Shown here in pieces: positions 1 through 9,586 of a DNA stretch of 64,000 bases (position 1 is the first letter of the stretch; every line of letters starts with the position of its first letter). The stretch is from Fredinandcohnia onubensis (lineage in GTDB: Bacteria > Bacillota > Bacilli > Bacillales > Bacillaceae_L). The stretch lies in NCBI RefSeq assembly GCF_031181385.1, contig NZ_JAPSKV010000007.1, positions 1 through 64,000 on the forward strand, given 5' to 3'. The translations under genes were made by a program, and so were the position numbers. The notes under the pieces are model-generated. The model had not been told where the DNA came from, made no database searches, and was given only the letters and a program-made list of their open reading frames with translations.

Positions 1-78
1 TATTTCTATAATCACAATAGATATCAAAAACGACTAAACAGCCTCAGCCCTGTAGAATATAGAGCTAAAGCCGCTTAG
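1..78 (+). CDS. IS3-family transposase, C-terminal end (partial)
   Basis: The first 25 codons read in frame to a TAG at 76-78 and give the peptide start YFYNHNRYQKRLNSLSPVEY. The pattern YNxxRxQxxLxxLSPxEYR is the usual C-terminus of IS3-family OrfB (rve integrase domain) transposases, which cut and join insertion-sequence ends. The rest of the gene lies outside the window, so subgroup and integrity cannot be judged. Confidence 0.85.
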   Translation, partial: YFYNHNRYQKRLNSLSPVEYRAKAA

Positions 79-163
79 GTCAATTTTTATTATTTCCACT
101 GTCTACTTGACAGGGGGCAGTTCAGTTCGCTAACACTTTAATACGATGGGGGCAGGCCCTATT
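79..163 (+). mobile_element. Right end of the IS3-family element and half of a disrupted repeat
   Basis: The transposase stop is followed by an end-like sequence around GTCTACTTGACAGGGGGCA (about 100-119). Beyond it, TTCGCTAAC and ACGATGGGGGCAGGCCCT resemble the right half of the GGGCCTGAC repeat at 13752-13803. The simplest reading is that the IS inserted into a copy of that repeat. The exact terminus cannot be fixed from one end. Confidence 0.5.
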
Positions 164-188
164 TAATAATCCACAAGAAAACTTACAT

Positions 189-1142
189 TTATTCAAATAC
201 AGCTACTAAGCGTCCTTTTACTTCATGGTTTTTAAGTTTGTCTATACCTTTGTCGACTTCTTCAAACGGGATTGTGATAAGAGCTGGATTCATTTTTCCA
301 GTAGCGAAGCAATCATATACACCTTTTAAGTCTTCTACGGACCCACCATTGCTTCCTAGAAGCTTAATTTCTTTTGTAATCATTAAGTAAGTATTGATAT
401 TAGATTCTAATTTACCCATACCAACAATGACAACTGTCCCTTTTGGTCTTACAGCTTCCAGTGCGTCAGAAGTTGTTTGTCCAAAACCAGCAAAGTCAAC
501 AATAACGTCACATTCTGCTTCTTTCATATCTAGAATAGTATCGTAAACTTTATTCGCTCCTAGTTCTTCAGCAAGTTTTCGAGCTTCTGGAGATACATCT
601 GTTGCGTATACTTCACAACCTTTAATCAATGCCATTTGTAGAGCAAATTGGCCAAGACCACCGATACCGATGATTCCTAGTTTTGTACCTTCTTTAGCTT
701 GTCCAATGCTGAAAAGAGCACGATAAGCTGTGATCCCTGCATCTGTTGATGCTGCTCCTTCTACAAAGGAAACGCCTTCAGGAATAATTACGCATTGATC
801 TGCAGGAACACGTACTTTTTCTGCATACCCGCCGTCATAGTTATACCCGGCAGTTACTTTTGTTTCTCTATTCATTGGATTAGCCCCAACACGGTCTCCA
901 ACTTTAAAACCTTCAACACCTTCACCCACTTCAATAACAACCCCAGCAAACTCATGCCCCATAATAACAGGACCATTTGGGAAAAGTGGCATCCAACCTG
1001 GATCTTGTAGTGCTGCAACGTCTGAATGGCATAGACCAGCAGCTTTCACGTCTATTACAACGTGACCTGGAATCGCTTTCGGATCTTCTTTTTCAATCAA
1101 TTCTAGTGGTTTATTTGTACCTGAAAATAGCCAACCTCTCAT
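189..1142 (-). CDS. Zinc-type alcohol dehydrogenase (MDR family)
   Basis: A 317-residue NAD(P)-dependent oxidoreductase of the medium-chain dehydrogenase family, expected to oxidise an alcohol or reduce an aldehyde in the cytosol. An N-terminal GroES-like half holds the likely catalytic zinc ligands C38 and H39 (GLCHSD) and the GHE at about 62-64. A Rossmann half holds GIGGLGQFALQ. The four-cysteine structural-zinc lobe of classical alcohol dehydrogenases is absent and the protein is somewhat short. GGAGGAG precedes the ATG. The gene is divergent from a broken TetR gene 165 bp away, its probable former regulator. Substrate unknown. Confidence 0.85.
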   Translation of the reverse strand: MRGWLFSGTNKPLELIEKEDPKAIPGHVVIDVKAAGLCHSDVAALQDPGWMPLFPNGPVIMGHEFAGVVIEVGEGVEGFKVGDRVGANPMNRETKVTAGYNYDGGYAEKVRVPADQCVIIPEGVSFVEGAASTDAGITAYRALFSIGQAKEGTKLGIIGIGGLGQFALQMALIKGCEVYATDVSPEARKLAEELGANKVYDTILDMKEAECDVIVDFAGFGQTTSDALEAVRPKGTVVIVGMGKLESNINTYLMITKEIKLLGSNGGSVEDLKGVYDCFATGKMNPALITIPFEEVDKGIDKLKNHEVKGRLVAVFE

Positions 1143-1307
1143 ACTATCTCCTCCAAATTGTTCAAATCTTATTTTTTGTAATTCCCCTAATAATTCTTGC
1201 TACAATTATAGTTTACTAGGTTTCTCTTGCTATAAACCATCCTTAATATTTGCTATAATGTTGAGGAAACCAACACTTTCATCAAATCTGTCTAACAGGA
1301 GAGGAAT

Positions 1308-1904
1308 ATGATGAAATCCAATTCCAACCAAGCGATGCGGACAAAAAATTTCTTAAAAAAAGCATTTATTGAAATGGTACATAAAAAGGGATTTAGTGCT
1401 GTGACGGTGAAGGACATCGTTGATTATGCGCAATATAATTGAACAACCTATTATGTGTATTATCAAAACATATATGACCTTGTTGAAGAGTTAATGGATG
1501 AAATGTTTGAAGCCATTCAGTATTACAGCATGTCTAAATACCAAAGCGATAGTCGAGTAAAAGTAGAAGAGTTAACAACAAACTCCTTCGACTTGTTGTA
1601 TTATATTTACGATCACCGTGATTACTTTACATTAATACTTTTAGAAGATACCTTGCCACACATACACCAGCAACTGCCTGAAGCGATATTTAATTTATTG
1701 AAAAATAAATTTGATATTCTATACGATGTGCCTTCTGTTGATGATTACCACCAAAAGCGTTATATGGCATATGGTACGGCGGGCTTAATTACAGACTGGA
1801 TTGCGCAGGATTTTGATGTGACACCCGGTGAAATGACAGATCGTCTCATACGTATTTTAAATACCTTTGCAAGAGGGTTTGTTATAAAAGAAATCGACAG
1901 TTAA
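1308..1904 (+). pseudogene. TetR/AcrR regulator interrupted by one in-frame TGA
   Basis: A start ATG behind AGGAGAGG opens a frame that reads as a TetR DNA-binding domain (FLKKAFIEMVHKKGF, then VTVKDIVDYAQYN). It meets TGA at 1440-1442, codon 45, then continues in the same frame through TTYYVYYQNIYDLVEEL to a normal ligand-domain end at 1904. The stop falls where TetR proteins carry the (R/G)TFYxYF recognition-helix segment, so CGA or GGA to TGA is the likely change. Without readthrough only 44 residues are made. Reinitiation at GTG 1455 would give a protein lacking the HTH. Divergence from the dehydrogenase suggests it once controlled that gene. Confidence 0.8.
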
Positions 1905-2004
1905 CAAACTTTAGAAATATGTATTTTCATATATTACGTGAATTCATACGAAATTTCTTATTTCATCATTTAAATTTAGTTTTTAAATACATTCACGCTA
2001 GCAA

Positions 2005-2049
2005 GCAAAAAAGAACGAATTCCACAAAAATCCGAACTCGTTCTTTTTT
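2005..2049. terminator. Bidirectional rho-independent terminator
   Basis: AAAAAAGAACGA is matched by TCGTTCTTTTTT about 20 bases later, with A and T runs outside the stem, so it can end transcription in either direction. It lies after the TetR remnant. The rest of 1905-2353 shows no gene or recognisable element. Confidence 0.75.
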
Positions 2050-2353
2050 AATATAATTATGATAACCCTAACAACGTGACCGTTTCTATGTGGCTTGAGT
2101 GGTAATAGCAGACATATTGATGTAGTAATGTTTACCTATAAATTAACGACTCAACTTCCTACATAATTTGGCTACAGATAATGATAAATTTGTGACATAC
2201 TTACGACCATCTTCCCCATTATCATTTTATTGTGATCTCTACTCTGCCAAAGTGGTAAAACGAATCAGACTATAACAGTACTAGTTACATTCGTTATGGA
2301 ATCACCGCATATTGAACTTGATCTTTATTTCAAATTCCATTATTTACCCAACA

Positions 2354-2707
2354 TCATAAGACACGGGCCTTGGAGAGTTTTTTTACATATTTCTTTAATT
2401 CATGTGTAATCACGTTAGGTTCTTGCAGACCCTGCTGTAGTTGAAGTCCCACAATCCAAGATGATAAATATATTCTTTTCCATCGAACAGTTCCGATAGC
2501 TTTAATTTGATTTCCATTTAACCCAAAAGTAATATGTATGGTCGTAAATAAAGGTAAGTCTTTTGTAGACGTTATTTTCATTCCATTTGGACTTAAATCA
2601 AATATACTTCCATCAATCTTTTGTTGGTCAGATTGTATGATGCAGTATATCGGAGTTGGAAATTGATATCTAAATGGCTCCTTTCTCTTATATCTCATTT
2701 GATACAA
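2354..2707 (-). CDS. Single-domain PilZ protein (c-di-GMP receptor)
   Basis: A 117-residue cytosolic protein with both PilZ signatures: an N-terminal arginine cluster (RYKRKEPFRY, residues 5-14) like the RxxxR switch, and DLSPNGMKI (about 38-46) matching (D/N)xSxxG. PilZ domains bind dimeric c-di-GMP and pass the signal to a partner. The start overlaps the end of the EAL-HDOD gene by 20 bp, implying one transcript and translational coupling. No output domain is present, so it probably acts by protein contact. Confidence 0.8.
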   Translation of the reverse strand: MYQMRYKRKEPFRYQFPTPIYCIIQSDQQKIDGSIFDLSPNGMKITSTKDLPLFTTIHITFGLNGNQIKAIGTVRWKRIYLSSWIVGLQLQQGLQEPNVITHELKKYVKKLSKARVL

Positions 2708-3956
2708 CTCCCCTTTTCGTAGAGGATTCGATTTCGGTAATTACTTGCTGTGCCCATTTCATTGAATTCAAATATATTGCAAAAAGATCCTGCTCTTCTA
2801 TACCAATCTTTTTCCGTAATTCAGCAATTTCTTTCCATGCACCTTTTTCCAGTAGGATTACTATGTCAAGGACATCTTTGAAAAATGTTTGATTGCCTAT
2901 TAATGTTTCTTTTATTTCTTTGTCCAAAGGTAATTGATTAATGACCTTTACAAGTGGCTGTTTTAAAAGTGTATCAATTAACGAAAATATTCCAGTCAAA
3001 AAGTAACTTGAGCTTTCATCTCTCTTTCCAATTTTAACAGCAATAAGTTCACAAGCTTTTGCTCTTACCATACTTATTTTGGTAATCTCATTATGTAGTT
3101 TATTTGTTTCATTGATAGCCTCACGAATAAACATCATATAAAACCATTTTTTTAATTCTTTTATCCCTAGCATAATAATTGCATGTTTTATCGATTTAAT
3201 TTCCTTTACTCTGCTAAACACTGGGGAGTTAATATATTTTAATAATTTGTAAGAAATCGTTACATCTCTCTCAATTTTATTTGCAATACTATTAAAATCA
3301 ACTTCAGGGTTAGATAGTTCACTCATAATTAAAAATAAGTTATTCTTTTGAATAATCAAATCATTGGTTGACATAATCATAGGTCTGCAAAAAAAGTAAC
3401 CTTGAAACAAATTATACCCGTCCTTAAGACACTGCTCATATTCTTCTCTTGTTTCAACTTTTTCTGCTAGAAGCTCTACACTATATGCCTTTAGTAAACT
3501 TAGTATTTTAATTTGTTGGATTCTCGGAGTTTTTTGTATATCTACTTTTACAATATCAACTAAATTCATAACAGTATGAAAGTATGGTTCGTCCACCTCC
3601 ATCTCAAAATCGTCTAACGCAATTTTATACCCTTGTGTCTTTAGTTTCCTCAATAAATCTATAAATTCGTCCGTAAATTTAACTGTTTCCAATATTTCAA
3701 TCACTATAGACTTTGGGTCAAAATATGATTGTATTTCTCCTGCTAATAACGTGTCAGTAAAGTTAATAAAACAAGGCTTACCTTCTGACAAATCTTCTAT
3801 TCCAATTTGTACAAAACTATTAATTACATCCAATGTAGCTTGATCATTACTAAGTGATGAAAAATTCTTTTCTTTATTACTTCGATGAAGTAGTTCGTAG
3901 GCATGGATTTGTTGATTTTCATCTAAAATTGGCTGTCTAGCTATAAAAATTTCCAA
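2688..3956 (-). CDS. EAL-like/HDOD signalling protein (YuxH type)
   Basis: The first half reads as an EAL-fold domain (FIARQPI, then YELLHR in place of EALLR, LDDFE, VKVDIQ, QGYFF). The second half is an HDOD domain (KIERDVTISYKLLKYIN, IKHAIIMLGI). The altered EAL motif suggests a binding rather than hydrolytic domain. I prefer the TTG at 3954-3956, behind AAGGGGAG with ideal spacing and at the position where family members begin (FIARQP); this gives 422 residues. An ATG at 3995 would add 13 residues with a weak site. It is co-transcribed with the overlapping PilZ gene, so the pair may form a receptor module. Confidence 0.8.
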   Translation of the reverse strand: MEIFIARQPILDENQQIHAYELLHRSNKEKNFSSLSNDQATLDVINSFVQIGIEDLSEGKPCFINFTDTLLAGEIQSYFDPKSIVIEILETVKFTDEFIDLLRKLKTQGYKIALDDFEMEVDEPYFHTVMNLVDIVKVDIQKTPRIQQIKILSLLKAYSVELLAEKVETREEYEQCLKDGYNLFQGYFFCRPMIMSTNDLIIQKNNLFLIMSELSNPEVDFNSIANKIERDVTISYKLLKYINSPVFSRVKEIKSIKHAIIMLGIKELKKWFYMMFIREAINETNKLHNEITKISMVRAKACELIAVKIGKRDESSSYFLTGIFSLIDTLLKQPLVKVINQLPLDKEIKETLIGNQTFFKDVLDIVILLEKGAWKEIAELRKKIGIEEQDLFAIYLNSMKWAQQVITEIESSTKRGVVSNEI

Positions 3957-3995
3957 AACAGCTCTCCCCTTTTTCAATTTATCTATTTTATCCAT

Positions 3996-4543
3996 ATAAA
4001 CAAAAAGACCTAGTACTATCTTAGTAATTAAGTATTATATATCACTTAATATAAAAAATTTGTAAAAAACTAGTGTCAAAAAATAACATGTTTTGTCGAT
4101 TTCCATCGATTCATGTTAAGTTACCTAGTCTATTATTTGTAAGGATATTTTCACACAATGTAGACCAAAATACCTAGAATACAACCCTCTATTTAACAAA
4201 TAATAAAACTGAAATATTTTAGAAAGGATTTGTTATTTTAAATTTAATTAGAAATAGCAGCACTTTTCCTTAGACAACTTATTTAAATAATAGTATGTCA
4301 ATTCAGGTTCTAAGCTATTTATTAAAAAAGCCTAAGAACAGAAATAGTCCCCAATAAAATTGGAACTTTTCAAAATCTAAAGAACCCCCATTCCAGGTCG
4401 ATTTTTATCTAGTGAGGTAATCTTAACTTTTAAAATTTATATACACATACAGTCTAATTGAATGGATTGAGTTACCACCTAGAATCACGGAATTAGTACT
4501 ACGGCAAGTTTTTCTTGAACATATATGGAGGATCAGAAAAACT
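3996..4543. other. Intergenic region between divergent c-di-GMP genes
   Basis: This AT-rich stretch separates the EAL-HDOD and HD-GYP genes. No coding frame or GEMM-like core (GGGACGCAAAGC) was found. The HD-GYP ribosome site TGGAGGATC lies at about 4524-4532. Nothing else can be named. Confidence 0.5.
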
Positions 4544-5524
4544 ATGGTTAACCAATTATTTTCAAGATTTATAAATAACCCTATTTATTTTCGCTACGGT
4601 TTCTATTGTCTTTTAATTATAAGTGTATTATTAAACAGCCTGCAGCTAAAAGAGAATAACAATTTTTATATACTTTATATTTTTACTGTTATTTTCCTTG
4701 GAATTGGATTTAATAATAGAACTAAATGGTTCTTATTTTTGCTTACTATAATAGTAGTAACATTTAGATATTATCTAATTCCGGAAACAGAAGCTAATTT
4801 CGTCAATTATTTGATTCATTTATTGACCTATTTTTTAATAACACTTATTTCTGCTAAATTAATGAATTTGGTTCACAAAGTGAAAGAAGATAATTTAGAA
4901 TTAACTATCGCACTTGCTAATGCCTTAGATTCAAGAGACACCTATACTTTACACCACTCTGAGAATGTAGCGACATACTCCGAAAAAATAGCAAAAAAAA
5001 TGAATTTATCAAAACATTGTTGCGAAATTATTCGTAAGGGAGCACTGCTACACGATATCGGAAAAATTGGAATTCCCGAACAAATTTTAATGAAAAATGG
5101 AAAATTAACAGATAAAGAATATGAAATCATTAAATCTCATCCAACAATTGGATATGAAATGATTAAGCATGTAGGAGATTTTGAGAAAAGTGGTGTTTTA
5201 GATATTGTTTTATATCACCATGAAAGATATGACGGAAAAGGGTACCCTAAAGGGCTGGCCGAAAAGCAAATCCCTTTATTTGCTCGAATAGTTGCTGTTG
5301 CAGACTCTTTCGATGCTATGATTTCAAAACGTGTATATAGAGATGAACTTGATTTAAAATATACATTAAATGAGATACGAAAAGGAAAAGGAAACCAGTT
5401 TGATCCGACAATTGTTGAAGTATTTCTTAGTCTTTTTGAGGATCAGAGCATTAACCATTACGATAGAGAAACTCTTAAAAAACGATTCAAACTTTTTAAT
5501 AACCATCCTTATCACCAAAGGTAA
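4544..5524 (+). CDS. Membrane HD-GYP cyclic-di-GMP phosphodiesterase
   Basis: About 110 N-terminal residues form four to five hydrophobic helices. A C-terminal HD-GYP domain follows: LLHDIGKIGIP holds the HD pair and HHERYDGKGYP the GYP motif, with ADSFDAMISKRVYR typical of the family. HD-GYP enzymes hydrolyse c-di-GMP to pGpG or GMP using two or three metals. The metal-binding histidines visible here (HH in TYTLHHSENV, HD, SHP, YHHE) look intact, so an active enzyme is expected. The sensory signal of the membrane part is unknown. It belongs to the c-di-GMP gene group of 2.3-13.3 kb. Confidence 0.88.
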   Translation: MVNQLFSRFINNPIYFRYGFYCLLIISVLLNSLQLKENNNFYILYIFTVIFLGIGFNNRTKWFLFLLTIIVVTFRYYLIPETEANFVNYLIHLLTYFLITLISAKLMNLVHKVKEDNLELTIALANALDSRDTYTLHHSENVATYSEKIAKKMNLSKHCCEIIRKGALLHDIGKIGIPEQILMKNGKLTDKEYEIIKSHPTIGYEMIKHVGDFEKSGVLDIVLYHHERYDGKGYPKGLAEKQIPLFARIVAVADSFDAMISKRVYRDELDLKYTLNEIRKGKGNQFDPTIVEVFLSLFEDQSINHYDRETLKKRFKLFNNHPYHQR

Positions 5525-5943
5525 ACTCCATTACTGTGTTTACCTTTTAACGTTATTAATAAGAATCCTATTCTTGAGTAACGCTTCAAACATAGCATTG
5601 AAAAGGTTTGATCATGTGGATATGTGAATAAGTAATTGTGGATATGTTGATAATTATCTTTATATTTCGAAATATCAAAAGTATAATTTCTATTAAAACT
5701 AATAACCCTACCTCCTAAGAAGTAGGGCTTATGATGAGAGACCGACTATTGTTCGATTAGAAATAATCTTTTCAACTCCAATGAAATTCAATGTTACAAA
5801 TACTAAAGAATGATCGAAAATTAATTGTAAGTTAGATAAATCCTTTTATTTCATATTATACCGATAACCCAATCTTTTTCTCAATTTCGAAGTTTCAATG
5901 GATTTTTCAATTCGTACTTCACTTGAGGCCTCTTTGTTAAATT
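5525..5943. other. Intergenic region between convergent genes
   Basis: Contains a short hairpin CCCTAC/GTAGGG at 5706-5727 without a convincing T run, possibly a weak terminator between the HD-GYP and GGDEF genes. No coding sequence is supported. Confidence 0.4.
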
Positions 5944-7104
5944 TTAAATATTAATCTCTTCTTTAATGTTGCTAAATAATTGAAAATTATTTTTACCATT
6001 CTTTTTTGCATAGTACATTGCAAGGTCTGCTTGTTTCATTAATAATTTTCTATCTTTACTGTCAATAGGATAATTTGCAATTCCAATACTTGATGTGATA
6101 TTCAATTGGTTTCCTTGAATTTTAAAGGGCTTTTTGAGTTCTTCAAGAATTTCTTCTGCTACTCTCTCTACCTCAAGAACATTGTTAACTTTTGGAAATA
6201 TAAGTGTAAACTCGTCCCCACCCATTCGGGTGACAAAGTTATCCGAACCAGCGCTTAAAGTTAATTTTTTTGATACCTCTATTAGTAAAAGATCGCCAAC
6301 ATCGTGACCAAATGTATCGTTAATTTGCTTAAACCCATCTAAATCTAAGAACATAACAGCTAGTTGGTTCTCTCCCGCTTTAGCATTGGATAGAGCCTTA
6401 CCTAAATATTCTTTAAAATAGGTTCGATTTGGAAGTCCGGTTAAAGCATCATGGTAAGCCAGAAATCGGATGGTTTCATCCTGTTCTTTGCGTTTAGTGA
6501 TGTTATGAGCAACAACCATTGCCCCTTGAACTTCACCTGAATCATCTAGTATTTGTTTTCCATTAAAAGTAAAATAGATGGGTTCTAACCCTTTAGGCTT
6601 GAGTATAATTTCTTGGTCTTTAACAACTTCTCCCCTTAAAGCACGTATAAGTGGTAATTGCTCCAATTCTAGTACTAAGCTTTCATTTGTTGAATAAAAC
6701 TCCCAGTATTTAGCCCATTCATGAGGTTTAATCGGCAAATTTTTCTTAACTCGTTGATGAATCCCTGTGCTATCATTGATAAAAATTAAGTTCCCTTCTA
6801 TATCACAAACAAAAACACCATCCTCCATATTCTCTAAGATCGATCTTAAGAGCGCTTCTTGTTGTACTAATATTTCATCTTGACTCTGTATTTTTTTCAA
6901 AAAGAAAAAAATTAGTGGTCCCGTTATTAATAATAATGTCAAAAAGTCAAATAGATAGTCATATATAGTATTTTCAAAAGTAATCCCGAGAAATTCAATC
7001 CACTCGTCTAAAAACTCGATTAAACCGATACTGAAAAAAAGCAAGAAAAAATACTTTGGAATTCGTCTTGTTTTTCTTCTAAATAGAAGAACATACTTGG
7101 ACAT
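5944..7104 (-). CDS. Membrane PAS-GGDEF diguanylate cyclase
   Basis: Two hydrophobic segments in the first 70 residues (around FLLFFSIGLIEFL and LLLITGPLIFFFL) are followed by a PAS domain (LENMEDGVFVCDIEGNLIFI onward) and a GGDEF domain starting at AYHDALTGLPNR. The active-site motif MGGDEF and FGHDVGD are intact, so synthesis of c-di-GMP from GTP is expected. The inhibitory I-site RxxD five residues before GGDEF is not present (AGSD instead), so product inhibition there is unlikely. The start follows GTAGGAGG. It lies 64 bp downstream of the GGDEF-EAL-PilZ gene on the same strand. Confidence 0.88.
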   Translation of the reverse strand: MSKYVLLFRRKTRRIPKYFFLLFFSIGLIEFLDEWIEFLGITFENTIYDYLFDFLTLLLITGPLIFFFLKKIQSQDEILVQQEALLRSILENMEDGVFVCDIEGNLIFINDSTGIHQRVKKNLPIKPHEWAKYWEFYSTNESLVLELEQLPLIRALRGEVVKDQEIILKPKGLEPIYFTFNGKQILDDSGEVQGAMVVAHNITKRKEQDETIRFLAYHDALTGLPNRTYFKEYLGKALSNAKAGENQLAVMFLDLDGFKQINDTFGHDVGDLLLIEVSKKLTLSAGSDNFVTRMGGDEFTLIFPKVNNVLEVERVAEEILEELKKPFKIQGNQLNITSSIGIANYPIDSKDRKLLMKQADLAMYYAKKNGKNNFQLFSNIKEEINI

Positions 7105-7168
7105 TTCAACCTCCTACAATAACAGCTGACACAGATTCCATACTTTAAATTTATTTTTATATCTACTT

Positions 7169-9430
7169 TTACATCCTTGTTAAATAAACTATAGGATTTC
7201 CATCAATAAAATCCCCATTCTTAAATAACGGATTTTGTTTCATTTGTAATGTAATTTTATTTAGCAATAATGCTAAATTATCTCGATCAGATTCACTTAT
7301 TTGAAACTCTACACCATATTCAAAAATTTCTTGTTCTTTCTCTTCGAATCTAACAATTGTTCCAGTTAATATGATTTCTGTTTCAAAAAGAGTTGACTTA
7401 AAGTTGTACAGTATTTCATTATGTGGTTTAAGCTTTAGGTTGCTAAGAAAACGTAATCCACCTAATCCAACATCTGAAACCATTACATCAGTTGAACCAA
7501 GAGAAACTGCTCTTCCGTTAAATGAAACTATTGTCATTTGAGTATTTAATGAAAAGGGAAAGTTCACACGATAGTATTTACGACGATTTATGGGAACTTT
7601 GGTCTTTCGACTCTTAGGATGTATAATATTCATTTCAAAAAGACTTGTCATCTTTTTGGCGGAAACAGACTTGCTAAAATAGTAACCTTGAATAGTGTCA
7701 CACCCTAAAGTACTTAAGATGTTATATTGTGCCTCATGTTCGACCCCATCTGCCACGACAGTCTTATTTAATCCTCTTGAAAGTTCAATTATAGATTTTA
7801 CGATTGTCTTATCTTCATCGCTTTTATGAATGTGTTGAATAAACGACCGATCTATCTTAATTGTATTAACTGGTAGATTCTTTAAATAATGTATGGATGA
7901 ATATCCCGTACCAAAGTCATCTAACGATAGATTAATGCCCATCTCTTTTAATTTATTTATTTGTTCTTGTACAAAGGTCGTTTCTTGTAATAAGGTGCCC
8001 TCAGTGAGTTCTATTTCCAGATGTTTTGGATTTATATAATACCTATTAATTGCGGCTTTTATGTTACTAACTAAAGAGCTCTTTAAAAAGTCCTTAGGTG
8101 ACAAGTTAAACGAAATGGTAGTAAAATCGATTCCTTTCCTTTCCCATTCACCAACTTGCCTACATACAGTATCTATTACAAACTCTGAAATTTCACGGTG
8201 CATATTACTTTCTTCTGTGATTATCATAAATTCCATTGGTGAGACCTCGCCCCAAAGTGGGTGTTTCCAACGAATAAGAGCCTCCGCACCAGTTGCCTTT
8301 TGCATCTTTATATCCACTTTTGGCTGGTATTCGATATACAATTCACCATTCTCAATAGCACTGTGTAAATCATTTTCTAATTGGTAGTACTTAAATGATT
8401 CAATATTCATATTTGCAGAAAATAATTGATAGTTTGCTACATCATGCTTTTTTGCACGTTTTAATGCTGTATGGGCGTTTTTTATTAACTCCACCTTATT
8501 CTCCCCATCATCAGGATAAACACTAATTCCAATACTAGCAGTGATTCGAATAAAATACTCCTGAATATGGAAAGGCGATTGAATAATATCAATTATATTT
8601 TTTGCAAGACTCATATAGTCTTCGTTCTTCAAGGATTTTTCTACAATAGCAATCCATTCATCCCCTTGAGAACGGAAAAGGAAAACCCCTTTATTTAAGA
8701 ATCGTTCAAGTTTAACGGATATATGCTTAAAAGCTTCGTCCGCAATTTTAAATCCTAATGTATTATTAATACGGCTAAACCCATCTAAATTTACACAAAA
8801 CAAAGCAAATCTTTTTTTTGTGGCTTTGTACTTTTTAATTAACTCTTCTACATGATTACTTCCATTTGAAAAGTTTGGAAGGTTTGTGAGTTCGTCGTGT
8901 GTAGTTATAAAATTTATTCTTTTTTCTAATTGGATAGTATTCGTACAATCCTCAATAATCCCAACAATACTTTCAATTTGACCTTTCTCATCATGAATAG
9001 CAATCGTTGTTTCATGGAGCCATTTAACATTACCAAGGGGAGTTATAATCCGATAAGTATGGGAATTTCTACCTTTTTTAGTTAGTCTTTCGTAGATTGA
9101 TGAAAAATCCAGATTACCATCTTTGTACCATAATGATTTCCAGTATTCTATCGTTAATTCCTCTTTAGAAACTTCCAAAATTTCTTCTATTTTTCTAGAA
9201 ACATAGGTTATTTCTCTCTTTGTTAAGTCAACTGAAAATACTGCTAATCCTAATTTATTTAAAATGTATTTATAATGATATAAGTTTTCGGTTTTATTAA
9301 GGTTATTTGCTATGTTTCCTACTAATGTTTCTAGGTTATTTTTTGGTAGGGTTTCTTGATAAAAATTTTTTTTATGTGTTTTTAGTTCTGCTTTAGTTTG
9401 TTTTCTTTGTAGCCTACCTAACAAGTTCAT
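7169..9430 (-). CDS. PAS-GGDEF-EAL-PilZ c-di-GMP protein, probable phosphodiesterase
   Basis: Domain order in 753 residues: PAS (about 50-170), GGDEF (about 175-340), EAL (about 350-600) and C-terminal PilZ (about 625-740). The GGDEF motif is degenerate (RSQGDEW), so cyclase activity is doubtful and GTP sensing is possible. The EAL core looks functional: GAEALIRWKHP, ELTEGTLL, DDFGTGYSS, KIDRSFI and ADGVE (usually AEGVE). The PilZ tail has RRKYYRV and DVGLGGL, so the enzyme may be self-regulated by its substrate. A c-di-GMP-I riboswitch and terminator lie in its leader, adding RNA-level control. A GGAGG site precedes ATG. Confidence 0.88.
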   Translation of the reverse strand: MNLLGRLQRKQTKAELKTHKKNFYQETLPKNNLETLVGNIANNLNKTENLYHYKYILNKLGLAVFSVDLTKREITYVSRKIEEILEVSKEELTIEYWKSLWYKDGNLDFSSIYERLTKKGRNSHTYRIITPLGNVKWLHETTIAIHDEKGQIESIVGIIEDCTNTIQLEKRINFITTHDELTNLPNFSNGSNHVEELIKKYKATKKRFALFCVNLDGFSRINNTLGFKIADEAFKHISVKLERFLNKGVFLFRSQGDEWIAIVEKSLKNEDYMSLAKNIIDIIQSPFHIQEYFIRITASIGISVYPDDGENKVELIKNAHTALKRAKKHDVANYQLFSANMNIESFKYYQLENDLHSAIENGELYIEYQPKVDIKMQKATGAEALIRWKHPLWGEVSPMEFMIITEESNMHREISEFVIDTVCRQVGEWERKGIDFTTISFNLSPKDFLKSSLVSNIKAAINRYYINPKHLEIELTEGTLLQETTFVQEQINKLKEMGINLSLDDFGTGYSSIHYLKNLPVNTIKIDRSFIQHIHKSDEDKTIVKSIIELSRGLNKTVVADGVEHEAQYNILSTLGCDTIQGYYFSKSVSAKKMTSLFEMNIIHPKSRKTKVPINRRKYYRVNFPFSLNTQMTIVSFNGRAVSLGSTDVMVSDVGLGGLRFLSNLKLKPHNEILYNFKSTLFETEIILTGTIVRFEEKEQEIFEYGVEFQISESDRDNLALLLNKITLQMKQNPLFKNGDFIDGNPIVYLTRM

Positions 9431-9537
9431 TTTCTTTACCTCCGAATACTTATTGAATAAACTTCCCTTAATACATTTATTATGTTATTAAAGTATTTCT
9501 CCATTTAGTTGACTTAATTAATTTATTAGACGATTTT

Positions 9538-9580
9538 ATAAAAAAAGATAACTGCACCGAAGAACGGGAGTTATCCTTTT
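9538..9580 (-). terminator. Terminator of the riboswitch expression platform
   Basis: On the minus strand GATAACT and AGTTATC pair around an ACGGGAG/CTTCGG-containing loop and are followed by a run of T. It lies directly after the c-di-GMP-I aptamer and about 110 bp before the GGDEF-EAL-PilZ start, as expected for a transcription-attenuating switch. Confidence 0.75.
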
Positions 9581-9586
9581 CTCTCC

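Noticed and set aside
4430-4540. Third c-di-GMP riboswitch before the HD-GYP gene
   Set aside because: Lacks GGGACGCAAAGC and the GCAAAC segment; resemblance was superficial.
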